In this document: positions 41,482-50,902 of the stretch, piece after piece
How positions within the stretch are numbered: position 1 is the first letter of the stretch
Layout: each line of letters starts with the position of its first letter
From: Arthrobacter sp. efr-133-TYG-118
Lineage (GTDB): Bacteria > Actinomycetota > Actinomycetes > Actinomycetales > Micrococcaceae
Length of the DNA stretch: 64,000 nucleotides
Reading direction: 5' to 3'
Assembly (NCBI RefSeq): GCF_030209755.1
Contig: NZ_JARVRH010000008.1
Coordinates: forward strand, 1 to 64,000
Notes under the pieces: generated by a model
Seen by the model: the letters and a program-made list of their open reading frames with translations, nothing else
Databases searched by the model: none
What the model was told of the DNA's origin: nothing
Position numbers and translations under genes: made by a program

Positions 41482-41733
41482 ATGCCCCGGATCGTCGTCG
41501 ACGTCATGCCCAAGCCCGAGATTCTGGACCCTCAGGGGAAAGCCATCGTGGGCGCACTGCCCCGCCTCGGCTTTACCAGCTTTAGCGCAGTCCGCCAGGG
41601 CAAGCGCTTCGAACTGACCGTCGACGGCGAGGTGACCGACGCCATCCTCGCCCAGGCCCGCGAGGCCGCCGAGACCCTGCTGTCCAACCCGGTGATCGAA
41701 GACGTCGTCAACGTCGAGGTCGTCGAGGCCTGA
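41482..41733 (+). CDS. purS: Phosphoribosylformylglycinamidine synthase subunit PurS
   Basis: This 83-residue protein is the small dimeric subunit that links PurQ and PurL in the fourth step of purine synthesis. The family sequence is clear: [29 protein letters not shown] at the start, FELTVDGE in the middle and [17 protein letters not shown] at the end. CAGGAG lies 9 nt before the ATG. It starts a three-gene unit with spacing of 1 nt to purQ and a 4-nt purQ-purL overlap. Confidence 0.95.
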   Translation: MPRIVVDVMPKPEILDPQGKAIVGALPRLGFTSFSAVRQGKRFELTVDGEVTDAILAQAREAAETLLSNPVIEDVVNVEVVEA

Positions 41734-41734
41734 C

Positions 41735-42490
41735 ATGACTGAACTTCCTTTGATCGGCGGAGCCCCTGTGGCCGTCGAACCCCATTTGCTCGGCGCCAAA
41801 ATCGGCGTCGTCACGTTCCCCGGCACCCTTGACGACCGCGACGCCGCCCGTGCGGTACGCCTCGCAGGCGGCACCGCCGTCGCGCTCTGGCATGCGGACA
41901 CCCACCTCGCCGACGTGGACGCCGTCGTCATCCCGGGCGGTTTCTCCTATGGCGACTACCTGCGCGCCGGCGCGATTTCGCGCTTCGCTCCGCTGATGTC
42001 CCGCATCATCGATGCTGCCAACAGCGACGCCAAGCTGCCTGTGTTGGGTATTTGCAACGGCTTCCAGATCCTGACCGAGTCGCACCTGCTCCCTGGCTCC
42101 ATGATCAAGAACGACCACTTGAAGTTCTTGTGCCGCGACCAGGTACTGCGGGTCGAGAACAACAAGACCTTGTGGACCTCGGACTACGAGGCCGGCGAGG
42201 AAATCACGGTTCCGCTGAAGAACCAGGATGGCCAGTACATCGCCGACGACAAGACCCTGGACGCCCTTGAGGCCGAGGGCCGCGTCGTGTTCCGCTATGT
42301 CGGCTGGAACCCGAACGGTTCACGCCGCGACATCGCCGGCATCAGCAACGCCGCCGGCAACGTGGTGGGCCTCATGCCGCACCCGGAGCACGCGGTGGAG
42401 CCAGGATTCGGCCCGGAGTCCAACGCAGGCACGGATGGCTTGGGCTTCTTTACCTCCGTCCTGAACAAGATCGTGGGAGGCGCACAGTGA
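41735..42490 (+). CDS. purQ: Phosphoribosylformylglycinamidine synthase subunit PurQ
   Basis: This 251-residue glutaminase supplies ammonia to PurL. The class I amidotransferase nucleophile is the Cys in [10 protein letters not shown]. The His-Glu pair is in [30 protein letters not shown] is the family oxyanion strand. The N-terminus ([20 protein letters not shown]) extends about 20 residues before the usual [13 protein letters not shown] start, so an internal start cannot be excluded. It overlaps purL by 4 nt. Confidence 0.95.
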   Translation: MTELPLIGGAPVAVEPHLLGAKIGVVTFPGTLDDRDAARAVRLAGGTAVALWHADTHLADVDAVVIPGGFSYGDYLRAGAISRFAPLMSRIIDAANSDAKLPVLGICNGFQILTESHLLPGSMIKNDHLKFLCRDQVLRVENNKTLWTSDYEAGEEITVPLKNQDGQYIADDKTLDALEAEGRVVFRYVGWNPNGSRRDIAGISNAAGNVVGLMPHPEHAVEPGFGPESNAGTDGLGFFTSVLNKIVGGAQ

Positions 42491-44805
42491 CTACCTCAGC
42501 TGAAACCGTCGGCAAGAAGTTCAACATCGACACCGTCGAGAACGCGGCCAAGACGCCGGACACCGAGCTCCCCTGGGCCGAACTCGGCCTCAAGCAGAAC
42601 GAGTTCGACGAGGTCGTGAAGGTCCTGGGCCGCCGCCCCACCGGCGCCGAACTCGCCATGTACTCCGTCATGTGGAGCGAGCACTGCTCCTACAAGTCCT
42701 CGAAGAACCACCTGCGCCAGTTCGGCGAAAAGGTGACCGAAGAGATGAAGAAGGACATGCTCGTGGGCATCGGCGAAAACGCCGGCGTCACCAACCTGGG
42801 CGACGGCTGGGCCGTGACGTTCAAGATCGAGTCCCACAACTCGCCGTCGTTCGTGGAGCCCTACCAGGGTGCCGCAACCGGCATCGGCGGCATTGTCCGC
42901 GACATCATCTCCATGGGCGCCCGCCCGGTGGCAGTGATGGATCCGCTGCGTTTCGGCGCCATCGACCACCCGGACACGGCCCGCGTCATGCACGGTGCCG
43001 TTGCCGGCATTGGTGGCTACGGCAACTCGCTTGGCCTGCCGAACATCGGCGGCGAAATGGTGTTCGACTCGGTGTACCAGGGCAACCCTCTGGTCAACGC
43101 GCTGGCAGTCGGCGTCATGCGCCACGAAGACATCCGTTTGGCCAACGCCTCCGGCAAGGGCAACAAGGTAGTCCTTTTCGGTGCACGCACCGGCGGCGAC
43201 GGCATTGGCGGCGCATCGGTGCTGGCCTCGGAGTCCTTCGACGACACCAAGCCCTCCAAGCGCCCCGCTGTCCAGGTAGGCGACCCCTTCGCCGAAAAGG
43301 TGCTCATCGAGTGCTGCCTGGAGCTGTTCAAGGGTTCGCTGGTTGAGGGTATCCAGGACCTCGGCGCCGCGGGCATCTCCTGCGCCACGTCCGAGCTCGC
43401 TTCCAACGGCGACGGCGGCATGCAGGTTGAGCTGACCTCCGTGCTGCTCCGCGACCCCACGCTGACCCCGGGCGAAATCCTGATGTCCGAGTCGCAGGAA
43501 CGCATGATGGCGGTCGTCACCCCTGGGAACATCGCCGCGTTCGAAGCTGTCATGGACAAATGGGCCGTGGAGTACTCGTGGCTTGGTGAAGTGACCGATA
43601 CCGGACGCCTGATCATCACGTGGGAAGGCGAAGTCATTGTCGACGTCGACCCGCGCACCGTTGCCCACGACGGTCCGGTCTACGACCGCCCGTTTGCCCG
43701 CCCCTCATGGCAGGATTCCGTCCAGGCCGATACCTTCACGGGCTCCGTGCAGGACGCAGGCCGCCCCTCCACCTCCGGGGAACTGGCCGCTGCCATCACC
43801 GAGCTCATTGCTTCGCCGAACATGTGCAGCAAGGCCTGGATCACCAAGCAGTACGACCGCTACGTCGGCGGCAACACCGCCATGGCGTTCCCGGACGACG
43901 CCGGAGTGGTCCGCGTGGACGAGGAAACCGGCCTTGGCGTGGCCCTGGCCACCGACGCCAACGGCCGCTACACCTACCTCGACCCGTACCACGGCGCACA
44001 GCTGGCACTTGCCGAGGCGTACCGCAACGTCGCCACCTCCGGCGCGGTCCCGATGGCCGTCAGCGACTGCCTGAACTTCGGTTCCCCCGAGGATCCCGAC
44101 GTCATGTGGCAGCTGGCCGAGTCCATCCGTGGACTATCGGACGCGTGCATGGAGCTGGGCGTCCCGGTCACCGGTGGCAACGTCTCGTTGTACAACCAGA
44201 CGGGTACCGTGCCGATCCACCCCTCCCCTGTGGTTGCAGTTCTGGGCAAGCTCGACGACGTCGCGCGCCGCACCCCGTCCGGCTGGAAGGAAGACGGCCA
44301 GGCCATCTACCTGCTGGGCACCACGGCCGCGGAACTGGACGGCTCGGAATGGTCCAACCTGCGCGGACACCTCGGTGGCTTGCCGCCGAAGGTTGACCTG
44401 TCCATGGAGCGCCAGCTGGGCGAAATCCTCATCAACGCTTCGCGCGACGGCATGATCGACGCCGCGCACGACCTCTCCGAGGGCGGCCTTGCCGCTGCGC
44501 TGGTGGAGTCCGCACTGCGCTACGGCGTCGGCGCCCGGATTGCGCTGGACGAACTCGTGGAGCGCGACGGCGTGGACCTGTTCACCGCTTTGTTCTCCGA
44601 GTCCCAGGGCCGGGCCATCGTGTCCGTTCCGCGCTCCGAGGAAATACGCTTCAAGGACATGTGCACCGCCCGCGGCTTCGCCCACCTCCGGATCGGCGTC
44701 GTCGACGCTGCCGGCGGCAAGCTGGAGATCAACGGCGTGGACGAGCTCTCCTTGGACGCTCTTAGTGAAGCCCACGAGGCCACACTGCCGAAGTACTTCG
44801 GCTAA
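42487..44805 (+). CDS. purL: Phosphoribosylformylglycinamidine synthase subunit PurL
   Basis: This 772-residue synthetase converts FGAR to FGAM with ATP and PurQ-derived ammonia. It is the short (PurSQL-type) form. The FGAM-synthase linker region [19 protein letters not shown], the ATP site [29 protein letters not shown] and the second-half repeat [13 protein letters not shown] are all visible. GTG at 42487 overlaps the purQ stop. A perfect 22-bp inverted repeat begins 4 nt after the stop. Confidence 0.96.
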   Translation: MTTSAETVGKKFNIDTVENAAKTPDTELPWAELGLKQNEFDEVVKVLGRRPTGAELAMYSVMWSEHCSYKSSKNHLRQFGEKVTEEMKKDMLVGIGENAGVTNLGDGWAVTFKIESHNSPSFVEPYQGAATGIGGIVRDIISMGARPVAVMDPLRFGAIDHPDTARVMHGAVAGIGGYGNSLGLPNIGGEMVFDSVYQGNPLVNALAVGVMRHEDIRLANASGKGNKVVLFGARTGGDGIGGASVLASESFDDTKPSKRPAVQVGDPFAEKVLIECCLELFKGSLVEGIQDLGAAGISCATSELASNGDGGMQVELTSVLLRDPTLTPGEILMSESQERMMAVVTPGNIAAFEAVMDKWAVEYSWLGEVTDTGRLIITWEGEVIVDVDPRTVAHDGPVYDRPFARPSWQDSVQADTFTGSVQDAGRPSTSGELAAAITELIASPNMCSKAWITKQYDRYVGGNTAMAFPDDAGVVRVDEETGLGVALATDANGRYTYLDPYHGAQLALAEAYRNVATSGAVPMAVSDCLNFGSPEDPDVMWQLAESIRGLSDACMELGVPVTGGNVSLYNQTGTVPIHPSPVVAVLGKLDDVARRTPSGWKEDGQAIYLLGTTAAELDGSEWSNLRGHLGGLPPKVDLSMERQLGEILINASRDGMIDAAHDLSEGGLAAALVESALRYGVGARIALDELVERDGVDLFTALFSESQGRAIVSVPRSEEIRFKDMCTARGFAHLRIGVVDAAGGKLEINGVDELSLDALSEAHEATLPKYFG

Positions 44806-44808
44806 TTT

Positions 44809-44869
44809 AACGCGGGGTCACTTACGGCCCAAGAATCCCCTCGGGATGGGCCGTAAGTGACCCCGCGTT
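44809..44869. repeat. Family D inverted repeat with perfect 22-bp arms
   Basis: Arms 44809-44830 and 44848-44869 are exact complements (AACGCGGGGTCACTTACGG on the left, mirrored on the right). The 17-nt loop holds an inner ATCCC/GGGAT stem. It lies between the convergent purL and DUF503 stops and probably terminates both. The arms are longer than a terminator needs. Confidence 0.85.
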
Positions 44870-44877
44870 GTTCGTTT

Positions 44878-45171
44878 TCAGTCTTCGCTGTGGAGGTCCC
44901 GGCGTCGGGCGCTCAAGAGCTCAAGTTCGGGGCGCGCGGCAACAAAGCGTTCGACGGCGTCGAGCACCTCCACGAGATGCGCCCGGTCTGCTGCCACTCC
45001 GCCTGCGCCGATGAGGGCACGGCGATGCTGGTCCAAGTGCCCGGTCTCGGCGGCAGAGACCTCGAAACGCCGTTTCAACTCGGCGATCAGCGGCCGCACC
45101 AGGGAACGTTTCTCCTTCAGGCTGTGCACCTCGCCGAGGAGGATATCGAATTCGATCCACGCGATCCACAT
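44878..45171 (-). CDS. DUF503 (YlxP-like) protein
   Basis: This 97-residue protein has the DUF503 sequence: WIAWIEFDILLGEVHSLKEKRSLVRPLIAELKRRFEVSAAETGHLDQHRRALIGAGGVAADRAHLVEVLDAVERFV. The family has a ferredoxin-like fold and often neighbours translation factors (YlxP near rbfA), with no proven role. I chose the ATG at 45171, where the family starts, over a longer frame starting at 45270 that would run into the divergent DUF1206 gene's start. Confidence 0.87.
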   Translation of the reverse strand: MWIAWIEFDILLGEVHSLKEKRSLVRPLIAELKRRFEVSAAETGHLDQHRRALIGAGGVAADRAHLVEVLDAVERFVAARPELELLSARRRDLHSED

Positions 45172-45252
45172 GCGCCCATCGTATCCAGTAGTCGCGCGCC
45201 CTCCCGCTTCGGAGCCCACGGTGGCAAGATGAGGGCAGACCAAAGGAGCTCC

Positions 45253-46110
45253 ATGGGCGCTGACGATCATACGAACAAGGCCGGCAATGCAGTATCCCGG
45301 GGCGCCGATTCGGTGGGAGACGCCGTAGACGACGCCAAGGATTCACCGACCGTCCGGGTAGTGGCCCGGGCCGGCTTCGTGGCCTTGGGGCTGATACACC
45401 TCCTGATCGGGATTATCGCCCTAGGGATTGCGCTGGGCGCATCCGGCCAAGCCGACCAAAGCGGTGCGGTCGGCCAGATGGCGGCCACGCCTGGCGGAGT
45501 CGTCCTTTTGTGGGCGGGGCTGATCGCCTGCGGTGTCCTCGCGCTCTACATGGCGAGCGACGCCGTGATGGGGTGGAGCGGGGGTGGCAGCTCGAAGCCC
45601 TGGATGAACCGGCTCAAGGCGGCCGGGCAGGCGATCGTCTTCGCTGTGGCCGCGGTGACCTTCGGCAGTTTTGCGCTCAGCCGTCCAAGCAGCAGCAGCG
45701 AGAAATCCCGTACGACCAGCGCAGACCTCATGTCCAGCACTCCCGGCACCGTCCTCCTGGTGATCATCGGGGTGGCGCTGCTGGCGGCAGCCGGCACGTA
45801 CGTCTTCCTGGGGATCACACGCAAGTACGAAAAGAACCTGAGGGGAAAGCCGTCCGGGGCCTTGGGAGACGCGTTTACGGTGCTGGGCGTGGTGGGCTAT
45901 TGCGCGAAAGGGGTGGCCCTCGGCGCCGTCGGCCTGCTCATCCTGATCGCCACAGCGGCGCACGACCCCTCCCAACAAGGGGGCCTCGATTCGGCGCTCA
46001 AGGCCTTCCTGAAACAACCATTTGGCGGGTGGGTGCTCGGGTTCGTCAGCCTCGGACTCATGGCCTACGGCGTCTACTCCTTGTTCCGTTCCCGTTACCA
46101 GCGGCTCTGA
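45253..46110 (+). CDS. DUF1206 membrane protein
   Basis: This 285-residue protein consists of a charged N-terminus (35 residues) and three DUF1206 repeats, each a pair of helices: VARAGFVALGLIHLLIGIIALGIALG, RLKAAGQAIVFAVAAVTFGSFAL and VVGYCAKGVALGAVGLLILIATAA, with intervening helices. It is an integral membrane protein of unknown function, common in actinobacteria. AAAGGAG lies 6 nt before the ATG. It is divergent from DUF503 with 81 nt between starts. Confidence 0.88.
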   Translation: MGADDHTNKAGNAVSRGADSVGDAVDDAKDSPTVRVVARAGFVALGLIHLLIGIIALGIALGASGQADQSGAVGQMAATPGGVVLLWAGLIACGVLALYMASDAVMGWSGGGSSKPWMNRLKAAGQAIVFAVAAVTFGSFALSRPSSSSEKSRTTSADLMSSTPGTVLLVIIGVALLAAAGTYVFLGITRKYEKNLRGKPSGALGDAFTVLGVVGYCAKGVALGAVGLLILIATAAHDPSQQGGLDSALKAFLKQPFGGWVLGFVSLGLMAYGVYSLFRSRYQRL

Positions 46111-46148
46111 CGACGGCCCGCGCAGGTTGGCACGGCCCGCGCAAAAAA

Positions 46149-46191
46149 GCCCGACGGCGGCCCCCACCTAGGGTGGGAACCGCCGTCGGGC
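46149..46191. terminator. Bidirectional terminator between DUF1206 and the sugar permease
   Basis: GCCCGACGGCGG (46149-46160) pairs exactly with CCGCCGTCGGGC (46180-46191). An inner CCCACC/GGTGGG pairing continues the stem. A's on the left and T's on the right support termination in both directions. Confidence 0.8.
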
Positions 46192-46211
46192 GCTTATTTA
46201 GCTTGGTCGTG

Positions 46212-47105
46212 CTACTTGGACGTGCCTTGCGACACGGATCCTTGAAGCTGGCGCTGGAAGATGATGTAGACGATCAGCACCGGAACCACGGTGACCGTGA
46301 CGGCAGCGAACAGGGCGCCGAAGTCCACGGCATAACCCATCTGGCCAGCGAAGGCGGCCAGTCCTTGGGACAGCACACGCGGCCCGGCCGCGTTGATGGC
46401 CACCGGAATCAGGAACTGGTTCCACAGGCCCAGGAAGTTGAAAATGGCAACGGAAGCGAGTCCCGGTTTGGCCATCGGCAACATGACCTGGAAGAACGTC
46501 CGCCACTCACCCGCCCCGTCCAAGGCAGCCGCCTCGGTGATTTCGTGGGGAAGCGACTTGAAGAAGGAGAACAGGAAGAACACCGTGAACGGCAGCGCGA
46601 AGCCAACGTACACGAGGATGAGGCCCGGCAAAGTGTTCAATAAGCCGATGTTCCGCATGACGAAGAACAACGGCACCATGGCGAGGAAGATCGGGAAGGT
46701 GAGCCCGGCAAGCATGAGGTAGTAGATCGCTTTGCTGCCGAAGAAGACATAACGCGCCAGGACGTAGGCACACATGGCGCCTAGCACCATGACGATCACC
46801 AAAGCGGACCCCACGACGATCACAGAGTTGAGGAAGTAACTCCCGATTCCGGCCTCGGTCCATGCCCGGACGTAGTTGTCGAAACGCCACTGCGAGGGCA
46901 AGGCGAACGGCGAAGCGAAGATCTCGCTGGACGTCTTGAAGGAGGACATGAAAGTCCACAGCAGTGGCAGGATCACGATAAGTGACCAGATGCTGAGGGC
47001 CGTGTGCGAAACGGCGCCCACCACCCGGTCCCCCGTGGTCATGGCCGGCTTGCGGGGGTTGAAATGCAGGGATTTCATTTCCTGGCTGGCAATTTTGGTA
47101 GTCAT
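46212..47105 (-). CDS. ngcG: Carbohydrate ABC transporter permease (NgcG-like)
   Basis: This 297-residue MalG-type inner-membrane subunit has six helices and the EAA loop EITEAAALDGAGEWRTFFQVMLPMAKPGLASV, which contacts the ATPase. Together with the upstream genes it forms an importer resembling Streptomyces NgcEFG, which takes up N-acetylglucosamine and chitobiose. No ATPase is encoded in the cluster, so a shared MsiK-type ATPase elsewhere is expected. The ATG overlaps the ngcF stop by one base. Confidence 0.85.
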   Translation of the reverse strand: MTTKIASQEMKSLHFNPRKPAMTTGDRVVGAVSHTALSIWSLIVILPLLWTFMSSFKTSSEIFASPFALPSQWRFDNYVRAWTEAGIGSYFLNSVIVVGSALVIVMVLGAMCAYVLARYVFFGSKAIYYLMLAGLTFPIFLAMVPLFFVMRNIGLLNTLPGLILVYVGFALPFTVFFLFSFFKSLPHEITEAAALDGAGEWRTFFQVMLPMAKPGLASVAIFNFLGLWNQFLIPVAINAAGPRVLSQGLAAFAGQMGYAVDFGALFAAVTVTVVPVLIVYIIFQRQLQGSVSQGTSK

Positions 47106-48130
47106 CAGAGGGACACATCCTTGTCGCCACCAGTGAGCCTGTTGACCAGGAACACAAGGCCGGAGAAAATCAGGGTGGCTACGGCGAGCACAACGCCCAT
47201 GGCGCTAGCCAGGCCGAACTGGCCCTTCGTGAAAGCGGTGAAGAAGAGCTGCTGGGACATCACCAAGGTGGAGTTGTCCGGGCCACCGCCGGAGTTCAGG
47301 GCGGCCATGTAGACGAAGGCGTCCAGCGCCAGGATTCCCATGTAGATGTAGGCGGTCTGGATATTGTCCCGGATCAGCGGGATAGTGATGGACACGGCAG
47401 TGCGGAAACGCCCGGCCCCGTCAATCCTGGCCGCCTCAAACAGCTCGGCAGGGATCCCCTTGATGCCCGCGACGAACAGCACCATGTAGAAGCCGATGAA
47501 GCCCCACACGATCACGAACATCGTGGCGATCATGGCGGTGTTCTTGTCGCCGAGCCAGGCGTAGGACTTGAACTGGTCCATGCCCAGGGATGTGAGGATG
47601 CCGTTCAGCAGGCCTCCGGAAGGATCGTAGATCTGGCCCCACATGATGCCGATGGCAATTGCCGGAATCGTGTAGGGGAAGAAGGAGACAACCCGGTAGA
47701 AGCTGGAGTTGCGCAAGCCCTTGATCTGGCCTTTGCTGCTGCCCCCCACGGTTACCAAGGTTGCGAGTACAAGGCTGAGGATGATGGTAATGATGGGCAG
47801 GAAGATGACCAACAGGATGTTGTTCCCCATGGCCTTCATGAAGATGTCATCCGTAAAGAGCTTCTGGTAGTTCTGAAGGCCAATGAAGTTTTGCTTGGGT
47901 GAGAACCCCGACCAGTCAGTCAGGGAGTAGCCGAAGGCCTGGATGAATGGCCAGATCACAAACAGGATGTAGATGGTCAGGGGTACGCCAAGGAAGACCA
48001 CAAAGAAGCTGATCTTGTCGAACGTCAGGGGCTTGCGCCGCCTCTTGTAGACGGATGGTGCGGTATCCGGAACGACGACGGCGGACGCACCGTCGCCATT
48101 CCGGAGTGTTTTTGCTTTCACTAAAGTCAC
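47105..48130 (-). CDS. ngcF: Carbohydrate ABC transporter permease (NgcF-like)
   Basis: This 341-residue MalF-type subunit has six helices after a basic 35-residue cytoplasmic N-terminus (YKRRRKPLTFDK). The EAA loop is GIPAELFEAARIDGAGRFRTAVSITIPLIRDNI. FVIWPFIQAFGYSLTDWSGFSPKQNFIGLQNYQKLF is the usual first periplasmic segment. GTG at 48130 overlaps the NgcE stop by 4 nt (GTGA), so the operon is tightly coupled. Assignment to GlcNAc/chitobiose uptake rests on the binding protein. Confidence 0.87.
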   Translation of the reverse strand: MTLVKAKTLRNGDGASAVVVPDTAPSVYKRRRKPLTFDKISFFVVFLGVPLTIYILFVIWPFIQAFGYSLTDWSGFSPKQNFIGLQNYQKLFTDDIFMKAMGNNILLVIFLPIITIILSLVLATLVTVGGSSKGQIKGLRNSSFYRVVSFFPYTIPAIAIGIMWGQIYDPSGGLLNGILTSLGMDQFKSYAWLGDKNTAMIATMFVIVWGFIGFYMVLFVAGIKGIPAELFEAARIDGAGRFRTAVSITIPLIRDNIQTAYIYMGILALDAFVYMAALNSGGGPDNSTLVMSQQLFFTAFTKGQFGLASAMGVVLAVATLIFSGLVFLVNRLTGGDKDVSL

Positions 48131-49536
48131 TTCACTTCAATCTTCGTGACCGAGCTGTCGTTGCGGACCTTGTCGGTGATCTTCTGCAGGTCCGACGTCA
48201 GGGTGGCGACGTCGGACTTTCCATCCAGGAATGTGTTCCACACAACCAACTGGTCTTTGTTCATCCCGTAGAGGTCAACAAAGTTCCACGTGAAGATGTT
48301 CGATCCAGCATCGCTGAGCAGCTTCGTCTGGGAAACCAGGGCGGTGGAACCGAAGCCATCGGCGGGAACGGTGTCCTTGACGATGGTGGGGGCCAGCTTG
48401 GTCTTGGCAAAGTTGGTGGCAGCATCCTTGGACAGCATGACACGCAGCAATTCCTTGCCACCAGCAACGTTTTTGCCCTGGGACGGAACAACGAAGGGCT
48501 CGCCGGAAGCGCTGTGCATTGCCTCGTAAGGAAGTTTGGATCCCGAGGTCACAGTAGGAACCGGTACGCCGGTCATCTTGAATCCGGACTTGGTCTGGTC
48601 CTTCATCTCGTTTTCTATCCACGAGCCGGACGGGTAGAACACGGCTTCCTGGGCGTTGCTCCACTGCGCCTGCGCTGCGGTGAACTGCGTACCCGAGCCA
48701 CCTGGCTTGAAGTGGCCCGCCTTGACGATCTTGTTCAGGGCGGTAAAGACGCTCTGGATGGCCGGGTGGGACCAGGCGTCCGCTTTCAGGTTTTCAAGGC
48801 CGAGGCGAACGTCATTGCCGCCTTCCTTGATGGCGGAAGCGATCGCCATCTCCTGGTAGTACGTGGCGGCTTCCTTGCCCCAGACGAACAGGTATTTGCC
48901 TTTGGCCTTGGCCTGCTCGCCAAGGGTGTACATGTCATCCCAGGTCTTCGGCACGGTCCACCCGTTGTCCTTCAGGTATGAATCCGAGTACCACATGGCG
49001 TAAACGGTCAGCACGTAGTTCAGGGCCGCCAGCTTGCCATTGAAAGTACCCGGGGCGAGCACTCCAGCGTAGAGGGTGTCCTTGATGACCTTACCTTCGA
49101 GGTTCTTGGCCTCGACCACGCTGGTGAGGTCTTCAAGCTGGGCCAAGATGGTGCTGAAGCCGATTGCCTTGGCACCGGAGTTGTCGATCAGGTCCGGCGG
49201 GTTGCCTCCGACGAATCGCGGCTGGAGTTCCTGCGCGATGTCCGTGGACGGGGAAATCTTGGCGGTGGAACCTGAATGTGCGCTTTCGAAGCCCTTCCCC
49301 GCGAAGTCAACGTAGTCGATTCCATACCCGCCCTTGAAAATCACGGCGTCAACGGTGGACTTGTCTGCCATACCGAACGGATTCGTATCTGAAACGGTGC
49401 CCGTAGGACCGGTGGTTCCTCCGCCGCCACCGGCTGCGCAGGAGGCCATCGAGCCGGCCAACGGCACAAGCACGGCCGCGGCGAGCGCGCCGCGGAGGAA
49501 ACCGCGACGTGCAAAGGACTGCTGCTGAACGTTCAT
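48127..49536 (-). CDS. ngcE: GlcNAc/chitobiose ABC transporter substrate-binding lipoprotein (NgcE-like)
   Basis: This 469-residue protein starts with a twin-arginine-like signal (FARRGFLRGALAAAVLVPLAG) and the lipobox MASC. The mature part matches the NgcE type: NPFGMADKSTVDAVIFKGGYG, IAQELQPRFVGGNPPDLIDNSGA, ALNYVLTVYAMWYSDSYLKDNGWTVPKTWDDM and YPSGSWIENEM. NgcE proteins bind GlcNAc and N,N'-diacetylchitobiose. The ATG at 49536 has GGAGGG 8 nt upstream. A 9-bp inverted repeat lies about 120-150 nt upstream. Confidence 0.87.
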   Translation of the reverse strand: MNVQQQSFARRGFLRGALAAAVLVPLAGSMASCAAGGGGGTTGPTGTVSDTNPFGMADKSTVDAVIFKGGYGIDYVDFAGKGFESAHSGSTAKISPSTDIAQELQPRFVGGNPPDLIDNSGAKAIGFSTILAQLEDLTSVVEAKNLEGKVIKDTLYAGVLAPGTFNGKLAALNYVLTVYAMWYSDSYLKDNGWTVPKTWDDMYTLGEQAKAKGKYLFVWGKEAATYYQEMAIASAIKEGGNDVRLGLENLKADAWSHPAIQSVFTALNKIVKAGHFKPGGSGTQFTAAQAQWSNAQEAVFYPSGSWIENEMKDQTKSGFKMTGVPVPTVTSGSKLPYEAMHSASGEPFVVPSQGKNVAGGKELLRVMLSKDAATNFAKTKLAPTIVKDTVPADGFGSTALVSQTKLLSDAGSNIFTWNFVDLYGMNKDQLVVWNTFLDGKSDVATLTSDLQKITDKVRNDSSVTKIEVK

Positions 49537-49652
49537 CCTAAAACCCTCCAGAGACTCGTAGTACCGAACTCTGACGGCGCCTCGGCCGGCAGTCGATCGG
49601 TCCGGGCACCGCCGCTGCGACGCGCCCTTCGTGTGACATACTTCACCACGAG

Positions 49653-49688
49653 TGATTGAAAAGCAATATTTGAGGGCAGTTTCAATCA
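49653..49688. promoter_or_regulatory. Operator-like inverted repeat upstream of ngcEFG
   Basis: TGATTGAAA (49653-49661) and TTTCAATCA (49680-49688) are exact complements, 18 nt apart. They lie in the A/T-rich stretch 117 nt before the ngcE start. The motif resembles DeoR- or ROK-type sites, but the regulator is not in the window. Confidence 0.5.
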
Positions 49689-49746
49689 ACTTTTGTCAAA
49701 ATGTGATCTGACGCGCCAGCCACCCAGGAGGGGCCACTTGGGTGGT

Positions 49747-50376
49747 TTAGCCCCGTAAATTCAGGGATTTTGCGCACTGAGCGATGGCCTCGCGCGCCCA
49801 TTGCTGCTGTTGCTCGGTTCCTACCCGCTCAGCCCACTGTTCGGCAAGCTGGAACTCGACCATCGCCTCGGTGCGCCGCCCGTCGTCGTACATCGCCCAA
49901 CCGAGGTTGTTGTGCAGTGAAACCATCCACCGCTTGGTGCGCGAATCCTCGACGGCGGAGGCGTATCCAAGGGCGCTGCGCGTCCATGATTCCTGGTGGC
50001 CGGAGTCCGCGATGGCCAGCATATGAAGTGCGTCCACGGCGAGGAAATCTTCGCCCAGGAGGTCTCCCATCTCGGCGGCCTGCTCAAACAGCGGAACAGC
50101 CATGGCAGGGTGGCCGGCGGAGTTGAGCAGGCGGCCGCGCTCCAGGAGGATCCGCACCGCAACGGTCGGTTCCTCTTCGGCGTCGATTCCGTCCAGGAGC
50201 GCATCCGCTTCCTCGAAGCGGCCCTGCAGGCCGATGGCCCGGCCCAATTGGGTTGCGAGCTCGGCCCGTTCAAAGGCATCGTAGGCAGAATCCGTCATGG
50301 CTTCGCGGAAGCGGGCTTCCGACAACGCAGGGTCCTCAAAATTCCACAGCTCATCGAGGGTCGTTTGTTCCAGCAT
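49747..50376 (-). CDS. Tetratricopeptide-repeat protein
   Basis: This 209-residue all-helical protein has TPR-like repeats: AELATQLGRAIGLQGRFEEADALLDGI, RILLERGRLLNSAGHPAMAVPLFEQAAEMG and VSLHNNLGWAMYDDGRRTEAMVEFQLAEQWAERVG. It has no membrane segment or enzyme motif and is probably a cytoplasmic scaffold. The ATG at 50376 has AGGAGGA upstream, which is preferred to a longer frame from 50424. The partner is unknown. Confidence 0.8.
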   Translation of the reverse strand: MLEQTTLDELWNFEDPALSEARFREAMTDSAYDAFERAELATQLGRAIGLQGRFEEADALLDGIDAEEEPTVAVRILLERGRLLNSAGHPAMAVPLFEQAAEMGDLLGEDFLAVDALHMLAIADSGHQESWTRSALGYASAVEDSRTKRWMVSLHNNLGWAMYDDGRRTEAMVEFQLAEQWAERVGTEQQQQWAREAIAQCAKSLNLRG

Positions 50377-50457
50377 CTGGCTCCTCCTGATTGCTTTGAG
50401 GCTGGGAAGGTGCGGTCCACTCACAATCTAGCCGAAGCAGCAGACGGGGCCCGCGTG

Positions 50458-50859
50458 TCAGTCCTTGGCGAGCCGGGCCCAGCCCAGTTGCTCCTGCTGC
50501 TTGCGGCTCAGCGAGGAAACCACCAGGTCATAGGAGTCCTCCACCATGTCCCTGACCATGGAGTCAGGGAGGGCGCCGTCCAGGCGCACGCCGTTCCAGT
50601 GCGTCTTGTTCATGTGCCAGGCGCCCGTGATTTCCGGATGGGCCGAGCGAAGTTGCACGGCCAGGGAGGGATCGCATTTGAGGCTCACCGCCAGGTTGTG
50701 GTCGTCCAAGGCAGAGGCGGCGAACATCTTGCCCTCCTGCTTGGATCCACCGGACACGGCGGACCGGACTTTGAAAACCGACGTTTCCGGGCCAAACGGG
50801 AAGTCTTCGTAGGTCCCGGGGAAGCCAAGGCAGATTTGGCGGAGTGTGGCAGCGTCCAT
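50458..50859 (-). CDS. MmcQ/YjbR-family protein
   Basis: This 133-residue protein has the YjbR double-wing fold sequence: CLGFPGTYEDFPFGPETSVFKV, KMFAASALDDHNLAVSLKCDPSLAVQLRSAHPEI, AWHMNKTHWNGVRLDG and LPDSMVRDMVEDSYDLVVSSL. The family is related to DNA-binding CyaY-like or MmcQ proteins and has no firm function. Length is typical, and the gene stands alone with 80 nt on each side. Confidence 0.88.
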   Translation of the reverse strand: MDAATLRQICLGFPGTYEDFPFGPETSVFKVRSAVSGGSKQEGKMFAASALDDHNLAVSLKCDPSLAVQLRSAHPEITGAWHMNKTHWNGVRLDGALPDSMVRDMVEDSYDLVVSSLSRKQQEQLGWARLAKD

Positions 50860-50902
50860 GTAGCGAGACTAGCGGAGTACGACGATCAGCGGACCGAGCG
50901 CC

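Noticed and set aside
42496..43668. 390-codon open frame antisense to purL
   Set aside because: His/Asp/Gly/Val-rich composition is that expected from the complement of a GC-rich gene, and purL is certain.
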